Assembly (NCBI RefSeq): GCF_016583835.1
Contig: NZ_NRRW01000022.1
Location: 1-57,537, forward strand
Length of the DNA stretch: 57,537 bases
From: Thiococcus pfennigii
GTDB taxonomy: Bacteria; Pseudomonadota; Gammaproteobacteria; Chromatiales; Chromatiaceae
Direction: 5' to 3'
The notes beneath the pieces were generated by a model that was given only the letters and a program-made list of their open reading frames with translations, searched no databases and was not told where the DNA came from. Positions 51,610 to 57,537 of this stretch are shown here, one piece after another. Position 1 is the stretch's first letter. Every line of letters begins with the position of its first letter. Made by a program: the position numbers and the translations under genes.

Positions 51610-53181
51610 ATGCGTTTCTTCAACACCGAAGGTCCGGTGCGGCCGGACGACCACTACTGCCTGCCGCCGCTGTCGCGCTGGGATCTGGACGAGATCCTCA
51701 GCTTGGTCGACCAGAAGAAATACTTCCTGCTCCATGCCCCGCGCCAGACCGGCAAGACCACCTGCCTGCTGGCGCTCATGGAGCATCTGAATCGCGACGG
51801 ACGCTATCGCGCCGTCTATGCCAACCTGGAGGGAGCCCAGGCCTGGCGCGAACGCCTCGCCGAAGCCATAGCGACCATCGTCACCGATATCGCCAACTCG
51901 GCCCAGGTCTGGCTCGGCGACGAGGCGCGCCCGCGCCACGCGCAGGAGGTGTTGTCCAACACCGCACCCGGCTCGGCGCTGAGCATCTTTCTCAGCCAGT
52001 GGTGCCAACGCACGCCGCAACCGCTGGTGCTGCTCCTCGACGAGGTCGATGCCCTGATCGGCGACACCCTCATTTCGCTGCTGCGCCAGTTGCGCGCCGG
52101 CTATCCCCAGCGCCCCCAGGCCTTCCCGCAGACCGTCGTGCTGTGCGGGGTGCGCGACCTGCGCGACTACCGGATTCACGCCAGCTCCGAGCGCGCGGTC
52201 ATCACCGGCGGCAGCGCCTTCAATATCAAGGCCAAGTCGCTGCGCCTCGGGGACTTCACGGCCGAGGAGACTCGCACCCTGTTGCTGGCGCATACCGAAG
52301 AGACCGGACAGGTCTTCACGGCGGAAGCCCTCGAGCGCGTCTGGGCACTGACGCAGGGCCAGCCCTGGCTGGTCAATGCGCTGGCCTACCGCGCCTGTTT
52401 CGAGCTGCCCGCCGGCCGCGACCGCACCCAGCCCATCACCCTGGAACTCATCGACCAGGCCAAGGAGGCGATGATCCTCGAGCGCGTGACCCATCTCGAT
52501 CAGCTCGCCCACAAATTGCGCGAACCCCGGGTGCGCCATGTCATCGAGCCGATGCTAGCCGGCACCGCCTTGGGCGATGTGCCCGACGACGATATCCAGT
52601 ATCTGCTCGATCTGGGGTTGCTGCGCCAGTCCGCCGGGGGCTTGCGCGTCGCCAATCCGATCTATCGCGAAGTCCTGCCGCGCATGCTGGCCTTCACCCC
52701 GCAAGCCTCGCTGCCCCAGATCGCCCCCACCTGGCTCGATCCCGATGGCACGCTGAACCCCGACGCCTTGCTCGATGCCTTCCTCGCCTTCTGGCGCCAG
52801 CACGGCGAACCCTTGCTCGGCAGCGCCCCCTATCACGAGATCGCCCCCCATCTGGTGCTCATGGCCTTCCTGCACCGGGTGGTCAACGGCGGTGGCACCC
52901 TGGAGCGCGAATACGCAATCGGTAAGGGCCGCATGGATCTGTGTCTGCGCTACGGCCCGGTCACCTTGGGCATGGAACTCAAGGTCTGGCGCGACGGCGC
53001 CCCGGACCCGCTCGCCGAGGGGCTGGGGCAACTGGACGGCTACCTCGCCGGGCTGGGTCTGAACAGCGGCTGGCTGGTGCTCTTCGACCGGCGCTCGGGA
53101 CAGCCGCCGCTCGCCGAACGCACCGCCAGTACCACCCAGATCAGCCCGCAGGGGCGCACGATTCGGGTGATCCGCGCCTGA
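51610..53181 (+). CDS. AAA-type ATPase with C-terminal PD-(D/E)XK nuclease-like domain, copy 2
   Basis: This 523-residue product is exactly as long as copy 1 and lies 2048 bp further on. The start (MRFFNTEGPVRPDDHYCLPP), Walker A APRQTGKTT, Walker B VLLLDEVD and the nuclease residues Asp443, Glu456 and Lys458 are all kept. Residues 73-139 (LEGAQAWRERLAEAIATIVT ...) are largely unrelated to copy 1 but equal in length, and the remainder is almost identical. About 125 bp upstream of the start are also shared, so the duplicated module includes its promoter region. It converges with minE. Confidence 0.8.
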   Translation: MRFFNTEGPVRPDDHYCLPPLSRWDLDEILSLVDQKKYFLLHAPRQTGKTTCLLALMEHLNRDGRYRAVYANLEGAQAWRERLAEAIATIVTDIANSAQVWLGDEARPRHAQEVLSNTAPGSALSIFLSQWCQRTPQPLVLLLDEVDALIGDTLISLLRQLRAGYPQRPQAFPQTVVLCGVRDLRDYRIHASSERAVITGGSAFNIKAKSLRLGDFTAEETRTLLLAHTEETGQVFTAEALERVWALTQGQPWLVNALAYRACFELPAGRDRTQPITLELIDQAKEAMILERVTHLDQLAHKLREPRVRHVIEPMLAGTALGDVPDDDIQYLLDLGLLRQSAGGLRVANPIYREVLPRMLAFTPQASLPQIAPTWLDPDGTLNPDALLDAFLAFWRQHGEPLLGSAPYHEIAPHLVLMAFLHRVVNGGGTLEREYAIGKGRMDLCLRYGPVTLGMELKVWRDGAPDPLAEGLGQLDGYLAGLGLNSGWLVLFDRRSGQPPLAERTASTTQISPQGRTIRVIRA

Positions 53182-53257
53182 GGCCACGGACTACTCTCAA
53201 GAATGCCGGCCCTGCCGACCGCGCGCCGAGGCCTCTCACCGGTCAGCTGCGGTGCCG

Positions 53258-53297
53258 AGCCCCGCCCCCCGCCCAACCTGGCGGGAGGGACGGGGCT
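53258..53297. terminator. Strong bidirectional hairpin between AAA copy 2 and minE
   Basis: AGCCCCG-CCCCCCGCC, a CAACCT loop, then GGCGGGAGGG-A-CGGGGCT forms a long GC stem with one bulge. It lies between two convergent genes (stops at 53181 and 53305). There is no T tract, but its stability and position favour a transcription barrier. Confidence 0.5.
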
Positions 53298-53304
53298 GGG
53301 GCGC

Positions 53305-53574
53305 TCAGGCGCGCTCTTCGGCCGGTTCCGGGAGGACGATGTTGACCTCGAGGGTCTCTCGGTCGTCGTCCTGCTCGTAGTTGACCGAGACCGCGTCCAT
53401 GTCGACGGCCACGTATTTGCGGATCACGTCCAGGATGTCCCGCTGCATGTTCAGCAGATAGGTGGGGCGATTGCGCTCTGCCCGATCATGGGCGACGAGG
53501 ATCTGCAGGCGCTCCTTGGCGACGGTCGCACTGCCCTTGGGACGCTGGCCACGAAAATAGTCGAGCAACCCCAT
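53305..53574 (-). CDS. minE: Cell division topological specificity factor MinE
   Basis: The product has 89 residues from the ATG at 53574, preceded by AGGGGGTGA, giving MGLLDYFRGQRPKGSATVAK. A GTG at 53583 would add three residues. MinE stimulates MinD ATPase and drives pole-to-pole oscillation. Visible are the N-terminal membrane/MinD-interacting segment (AKERLQILVAHDRAERN) and the beta-rich topological domain (ILDVIRKYVAVDMDAVSVNY). It is the last gene of minCDE; the strong ribosome site overlaps the minD stop. Confidence 0.96.
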   Translation of the reverse strand: MGLLDYFRGQRPKGSATVAKERLQILVAHDRAERNRPTYLLNMQRDILDVIRKYVAVDMDAVSVNYEQDDDRETLEVNIVLPEPAEERA

Positions 53575-53579
53575 GGTGA

Positions 53580-54392
53580 TCACCCCCTCTTCAACAGACG
53601 GCTGAAGAAGCCCTTCTTCTCGACGGCCAGGAAGCGATGTGGCACATCTTCGCCCAGATAGCGGGCAACCATGTCGCCATAGGCCTGACCCGCCGGACTG
53701 ATCTTGTCGAGGACCACCGGCGTCCCGGCGTTCGAGGCGTTGAGCACGGCCTGCGACTCGGGGACGACGCCGAGCAGGTCCATCGACAGGATCTCCTGCA
53801 CGTCCTCGACGCTCAGCATCTCGCCATGCGCGACCCGCTCCGGGGAATAGCGCGTCAAGAGCAGGAACTCCCGGATCGGCTCGGCATTGGTCTCGGCCCG
53901 CTGGGACTTGCTCGAGAGGATCCCGAGCATGCGGTCGGAGTCGCGCACCGAGGAGACCTCGGGGTTGGTCACGACGATCGCGTCGTCGGCGTAGTACATG
54001 GCCATCATCGCGCCATGTTCGATGCCGGCCGGCGAATCGCAGACGACGAAGTCGAAGGTCTTCGAGAGTTCCTCGATGACGGCCCCGACGCCCTCTTTCG
54101 TCAGCGCGTCCTTGTCGCGGGTCTGCGAGGCCGGCAGGACATAGAGCTGATCGCAGCGCTTGTCGCGGATCAGGGCCTGATTCAGGTTGGCCTCGCCGTT
54201 GATGACGTTGACGAAATCATAGACCACGCGCCGCTCGCAGCCCATGATGAGGTCGAGATTGCGCAGGCCGACGTCGAAATCGATGACCGCGGTCTTGTGA
54301 CCACGCAGCGCCAGCCCCATGGAGAAGGCCGCTGCGGTCGTCGTCTTGCCGACGCCACCCTTGCCCGAGGTGATAACGATGATTCTGGCCAA
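53580..54392 (-). CDS. minD: Septum site-determining ATPase MinD
   Basis: This 270-residue deviant-Walker ATPase starts (M)ARIIVITSGKGGVGKTTTA. The start codon is TTG, backed by a strong GGAGGG eight bases upstream. Other motifs are VIDFDVGLRNLDLIMG, FVVCDSPAGIEHGAM and VVTNPEVSSVRDSDRMLG. The C-terminal amphipathic membrane-targeting helix is KKGFFSRLLKR. MinD recruits MinC to the membrane and is displaced by MinE. Confidence 0.97.
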   Translation of the reverse strand: MARIIVITSGKGGVGKTTTAAAFSMGLALRGHKTAVIDFDVGLRNLDLIMGCERRVVYDFVNVINGEANLNQALIRDKRCDQLYVLPASQTRDKDALTKEGVGAVIEELSKTFDFVVCDSPAGIEHGAMMAMYYADDAIVVTNPEVSSVRDSDRMLGILSSKSQRAETNAEPIREFLLLTRYSPERVAHGEMLSVEDVQEILSMDLLGVVPESQAVLNASNAGTPVVLDKISPAGQAYGDMVARYLGEDVPHRFLAVEKKGFFSRLLKRG

Positions 54393-54513
54393 TCTCTGGC
54401 CCTCCTGGTTTTGCTAACGGGAAAAGCGAATGATCGATCGCGCCCGCGTCCGGACCGCCACGGGCACCGCCGAGGCCAGCCGGTGCGGCCTCGGCCACGG
54501 CGTACCGGCGGTG

Positions 54514-55299
54514 CTACAGCGGCTCGATCCGCAGCGCCTGGCCATCGAGGAAGATCTGCACCGCCACGCCGCGCAGCGCCGCCGGGATGTTCTCGCTGAC
54601 CCGGTAGTGGCCGGCGATGGAGACCAGCTCGGCCTGCAAGTCCTGGCAGAAGATCCGCGCCTCGACATTGCCGTTCATCCCGGCCATCGCCCGGCCGCGC
54701 AACGGGCCGTAGACATGGATGTTGCCCTCGGCCATCAGCTCGGCGCCGGAACTCACGGCGCCGACGATCGAGAGATCGCCGCCCAGCGCATGGATGCGTT
54801 GACCGGAGCGAATCGGGCGGTTGATCAGCGTGAAGCTGCCCGAGGGCGGCGGGGCCGCCGCGAGCGGCTCATGGTCGGGCTCGGGCTCCGTCCGGGGCGC
54901 CGGCCGGCGTGGCGCCGGGGGCGGCGCGCCTCGGCCCTGGGCCTTGTCGCGCGGCACCCGCGATTCGCCGAGGACCGCGAGCTCCATCGCCTGCGCCGCC
55001 CGGTGGTGTTGCTCGGTGCCCCCGCGCACGCCGAAGGGCAGCATGCCGTGGCCGCGCAGCAGGCCGACCAACATTGGGAATTCGACGTCGCGCTCGGTCT
55101 CTGGCAGGCCGCCCAGGTCGATGACGACGGGCGTGTTGCGGAAGAAGTCCGGCGCCTGCTCGACCTTGGCGGCGAGCTGGGCCGCGACCGCGTCCAGGTC
55201 CACGTCGAGCAGGCGGATGATCGGTAGCGTGAAGCCGGCCGATTTGAGTTCGAAGGCGGGCTTGATGCCACCAACCATCTGATCAGCTTTCGATGCCAT
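54514..55299 (-). CDS. minC: Septum formation inhibitor MinC
   Basis: This 261-residue product has an N-terminal FtsZ-inhibiting domain (FELKSAGFTLPIIRLLDVDL, VVIDLGGLPE), a Pro/Arg-rich linker (about 125-160), and the C-terminal beta-helix domain (RSGQRIHALGGDLSIVGAVS, GAELMAEGNIHVYGPLRGRA, MAGMNGNVEARIFCQDL). Together with MinD it blocks Z-ring assembly away from midcell. minD starts 121 bp downstream. Confidence 0.95.
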   Translation of the reverse strand: MASKADQMVGGIKPAFELKSAGFTLPIIRLLDVDLDAVAAQLAAKVEQAPDFFRNTPVVIDLGGLPETERDVEFPMLVGLLRGHGMLPFGVRGGTEQHHRAAQAMELAVLGESRVPRDKAQGRGAPPPAPRRPAPRTEPEPDHEPLAAAPPPSGSFTLINRPIRSGQRIHALGGDLSIVGAVSSGAELMAEGNIHVYGPLRGRAMAGMNGNVEARIFCQDLQAELVSIAGHYRVSENIPAALRGVAVQIFLDGQALRIEPL

Positions 55300-55345
55300 C
55301 TTGTCGGCCGTCAGGCCCCCCTGTCCCGAGAAGCGTCATGCGGAA

Positions 55346-55365
55346 AGGCCCGCACCGGCGGGCCT
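55346..55365 (-). terminator. Rho-independent terminator after hinT
   Basis: AGGCCCGC-CGGT-GCGGGCCT followed by TT on the minus strand, 172 bp downstream of the hinT stop and 47 bp upstream of the minC start. The perfect 8-bp GC stem and short T run suit the end of the dnaX-ybaB-recR-hinT transcript. Confidence 0.5.
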
Positions 55366-55537
55366 CGGTCAATCGTTTCATCATCGGCGGACCGCCGCGT
55401 GGTCGCGGCCGCCCAATCGGCACCGCCGGCGCCTCCCCATGGCGCGGCGACCCGCCCGGCACCCGGCACGGACCCCGACGGCGGCGCCCGATCGGACACC
55501 GCCCCGAGCACCCACGGTGCCCCTGCGCGTGCCCCGT

Positions 55538-55882
55538 TCAGCCGGGCGGCCATTGTAGCGGCCGCCCCCCGAGCACGTGCAGGTGCAGGTGGAAGACCGT
55601 CTGGCCGGCCGCCGCGTTGCAGTTGACGACGACGCGGTAGCCAGCCTCGGCGATGCCCTCGTGGGCGGCGACCTTGGCCGCGGCGAGGAACAGCTTGCCG
55701 AGCAGCTCGGCATCCTCGGGGGCGGCATCGTTCAGCGTGCGGATCGGCTTGCGCGGGATCACCAGCACATGGGTCGGCGCCTGCGGGCTGAGGTCGCGGA
55801 AGGCGACGATCTCGTCGTCCTGATAGACGATGTCGGCCGGGATCTCGCCGGCGGCGATCTTACCGAAGATGGTCTCGGACAT
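55538..55882 (-). CDS. hinT: HIT-family nucleotide-binding protein (HinT)
   Basis: The product has 114 residues with GAGGAG upstream of the ATG. It starts [20 protein letters not shown] and has the histidine triad [10 protein letters not shown] near the C terminus. HinT proteins hydrolyse purine nucleoside phosphoramidates and acyl-adenylates. It is 41 bp downstream of recR on the same strand. Confidence 0.94.
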   Translation of the reverse strand: MSETIFGKIAAGEIPADIVYQDDEIVAFRDLSPQAPTHVLVIPRKPIRTLNDAAPEDAELLGKLFLAAAKVAAHEGIAEAGYRVVVNCNAAAGQTVFHLHLHVLGGRPLQWPPG

Positions 55883-55923
55883 GGCGCACTCCTCGTCGAT
55901 TCAACACCCGAATCCGGCCGCCA

Positions 55924-56520
55924 TCACAGGGCATGACGACCGACGAAGGCATGGGCGAGCGTGCCCCCGTCGACCATCTCCAGATCGCCGCCGAGCGGCA
56001 CGCCGTGGGCGATCCGGGTCACGCCGACCCCGGCGCTCGTCGCGAGCTGGGCGATGTACTGGGCCGTCGCCCCGCCTTCGACCGTCGGGTTCGTGGCCAG
56101 GATCAGCTCGGCGATCCCGTCGCGGCGCAGGCGCTCGGCGAGGAGGTCCAGGCCGAGCTCGTCCGGGCCGATCCCGTCGAGCGGCGACAGGCGGCCGCCG
56201 AGCACGAAGTAGAGCCCACGGTAATCGGTCGCCTGCTCGATGGCAATCACCCCGGAGGGCTGCTCGACGACGCACAGCAGCGTCGCGTCGCGGCGCGGAT
56301 TGGCGCAGAGCCCGCAGAGCTCGGTCTCGCTCAGCGTGCGGCACTTGCGACAGCGCGTGACGCGGGCCATCGCCTCGGCGAGGACGCGGGCGAGCTCGCG
56401 GCCGCCGTCGCGGTCGCGCTCGAGCAGGTGGAAGGCCATGCGCTGCGCCGACTTCGGCCCCACCCCGGGCAGGCAGCGCAGGGCGTCGATCAGCTGGCTG
56501 ACCAGCGGCAGCTCGGTCAC
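55924..56520 (-). CDS. recR: Recombination mediator RecR
   Basis: The product has 198 residues and starts at a GTG five bases after the ybaB stop. It contains the HhH region ([20 protein letters not shown]), a zinc finger with [20 protein letters not shown], and a TOPRIM domain ([32 protein letters not shown]). RecR works with RecF/RecO to load RecA on SSB-coated gaps. The dnaX-ybaB-recR order is standard. Confidence 0.97.
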   Translation of the reverse strand: MTELPLVSQLIDALRCLPGVGPKSAQRMAFHLLERDRDGGRELARVLAEAMARVTRCRKCRTLSETELCGLCANPRRDATLLCVVEQPSGVIAIEQATDYRGLYFVLGGRLSPLDGIGPDELGLDLLAERLRRDGIAELILATNPTVEGGATAQYIAQLATSAGVGVTRIAHGVPLGGDLEMVDGGTLAHAFVGRHAL

Positions 56521-56525
56521 GGCGA

Positions 56526-56849
56526 CTAGAAGGGCATCTTGAAGCCGGGCGGAAGCGGCAGACCGGCCGTGACGCCGGCCATGTTCTCCTGGGCCTTCTC
56601 GGCGACCCGCTTCACGGCGTCGTTGACGGCGGCGGCCACCAGGTCTTCGAGCATCTCCTTGTCGTCGCCGAACAGCGTGGGGTCGATCTCGACCCGCTTG
56701 ACCTCATGTCGGCCGGTCATGGTGACCTTGACCATACCACCGCCGGACTCGCCGACGACCTCCTCCCGCGCCAACTGCTCCTGCGCCTTCTGGAGATCTT
56801 CCTGCATCTTCTGGGCTTGCTTGAGGATATTGCCTAGTCCAGCTTTCAC
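56526..56849 (-). CDS. ybaB: YbaB/EbfC nucleoid-associated protein
   Basis: The product has 107 residues from the GTG at 56849, preceded by AGAGG, giving (M)[20 protein letters not shown]. The frame is open upstream to 56939, but that leader is not family-like. YbaB dimers bind DNA without strong specificity. The helical N terminus, [20 protein letters not shown] and the C-terminal [10 protein letters not shown] are typical. It lies between dnaX and recR. Confidence 0.95.
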   Translation of the reverse strand: MKAGLGNILKQAQKMQEDLQKAQEQLAREEVVGESGGGMVKVTMTGRHEVKRVEIDPTLFGDDKEMLEDLVAAAVNDAVKRVAEKAQENMAGVTAGLPLPPGFKMPF

Positions 56850-56934
56850 GCGTGTCTTACCTCTGTTTGGCTCGTTACCGTCAAGGAACGATGCGAAAAT
56901 GACCGGTGCATGCGATCGGGTCGAGCTACCGTGC

Positions 56935-57010
56935 GACACGCAGCCTGTCGGGTTACCGTGCGCGCGCCCCGTGCCTTCTCATCGAAGGCCGTGCGGGTGC
57001 GCCTCCCCTC
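56935..57010. repeat. Degenerate palindromic repeat fragment between dnaX and ybaB
   Basis: CCTGTCGGGTTACCGTGCGCGC, then TCTCATCGAAGGCCGTGCGG and GTGCGCCTCCCCTCCCG match the long-loop module of the repeat family and share the TTCGATGAGAA spacer type of the 35-kb array in reverse. It has entered the normally tight dnaX-ybaB gap (230 bp here). Confidence 0.6.
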
Positions 57011-57079
57011 CCGCCCCTGTCGTCGCCCGGCGCACGACGGCCGGGATCCTATCGACCCGCGGCGCCGCGGGGCGGCCTG

Positions 57080-57537
57080 TCAATGGCTGGGCTTGATGCT
57101 GCCCGATACCCATTCCGCGTCGAACTGCTCCCGGATCGCGCAGGCCACCGGGTCCTGCTGCATCGTCTGCTGCGCCTCGGCCTGCCGCTCGGCGGCCTGG
57201 CGGCGGCGGCGCTGCGCCGGGGTCTCCCCCTCCGGACGGGACAGACAGATCTCCAGGCGCAGGTCGACGCCGAGGGCCTGCCCCAGCGCCTGCCGGAGCC
57301 GCGCCTCGGCGCTCGCCACCCGCACATGCTGGCTGGCAACATCCAGGTTCAGCCGCAGGCATTGGCCGTCCCAACCGATCAGCTCGCAGTGGTGCGCCAG
57401 CTCGTTGGCCATGCCCCCGAGCTTGAGCTCGCCGATCAGTCGGTGCCAATCCTCGGCCCCGGCGAGGGACCGCCCCGGGACCGCGGCGGGCACCTCGACA
57501 GCCGCCGGCGCGACCGCGACCGCCGGCCGGGGCGGAG
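57080..57537 (-). CDS. dnaX: DNA polymerase III tau/gamma subunit, C-terminal part
   Basis: About 150 C-terminal residues are visible, and the frame continues past the right edge. WHRLIGELKLGGMANELAHH, CELIGWDGQCLRLNLDVASQ and ARLRQALGQALGVDLRLEI match the polymerase-binding C-terminal domain V of tau. The upstream residues (PAAVPG...) look like the proline-rich linker. The following ybaB and recR confirm the identity. The ATPase domain lies outside the window. Confidence 0.88.
   Translation of the reverse strand, partial: PPRPAVAVAPAAVEVPAAVPGRSLAGAEDWHRLIGELKLGGMANELAHHCELIGWDGQCLRLNLDVASQHVRVASAEARLRQALGQALGVDLRLEICLSRPEGETPAQRRRRQAAERQAEAQQTMQQDPVACAIREQFDAEWVSGSIKPSH

Overview
The window looks like chromosome from a GC-rich gammaproteobacterium, most plausibly a purple sulfur bacterium of the Chromatiaceae or a close relative. 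This rests on the gene orders (dprA-smg-topA-tsaC, def-fmt-rsmB-ntrYX-trkAH, dnaX-ybaB-recR, minCDE, fimT-pilVWXY1E), on E. coli-type PurB and AcnA, and on the palindromic intergenic repeats. No photosynthesis, sulfur or rRNA gene is present, so the family-level placement is inference.

Layout. 1-206: 5' part of a CDP-archaeol-synthase-like membrane protein gene. 250-610: first repeat cluster. 790-915: a 41-residue membrane protein. 978-3957: tsaC and topA on the minus strand. 4354-8521: a four-gene TroABCD-like Mn/Zn ABC transporter on the plus strand, followed by a repeat array (8620-9235). 9319-12246: smg, dprA and a LysM protein on the minus strand. The transporter and its repeat array therefore sit inside what is normally a continuous dprA-smg-topA-tsaC block. 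12351-22356: def, fmt, rsmB, a DUF4390 protein, ntrY, an unusual ntrX, trkA and trkH. 22627-23451: a PilZ-domain gene behind a convincing sigma-54 promoter. 23890-28251: a 1453-residue BvgS/EvgS-type hybrid kinase.

28261-30913 is a tandem repeat array split by an IS110/IS1111-type insertion sequence (28885-30678). The insertion is exactly at a CT dinucleotide in one repeat unit, and empty copies of the same site lie next to it. The element's noncoding part holds a near copy of its own insertion junction and is a candidate guide (bridge/seek) RNA. acnA and purB follow (31052-35109), then a five-copy array with a period of about 218 bp (35130-36210), a degenerate REC-REC-GGDEF-EAL protein resembling FimX (minus strand), another repeat array (38475-39000), and a type IV pilus minor-pilin operon fimT-pilV-pilW-pilX-pilY1-pilE (39126-47478). 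The PilY1 carries an inserted PA14-like domain.

47530-53300 is a decaying accessory island: a HepT remnant, an hsdS pseudogene, an RHH/PIN toxin-antitoxin pair whose toxin looks disabled, and two near-identical AAA ATPase/PD-(D/E)XK genes that differ mainly in one equal-length internal cassette. Between them lie the first codons of a third paralogue and a MITE-like element. The window ends with minE-minD-minC and then hinT, recR, ybaB and the 3' part of dnaX, all on the minus strand.

Themes: surface motility and c-di-GMP signalling (PilZ, FimX-like protein, type IV pili), ion homeostasis (Mn/Zn uptake, K+ uptake), translation initiation and tRNA/rRNA modification, and very heavy colonisation of intergenic DNA by one palindromic repeat family.
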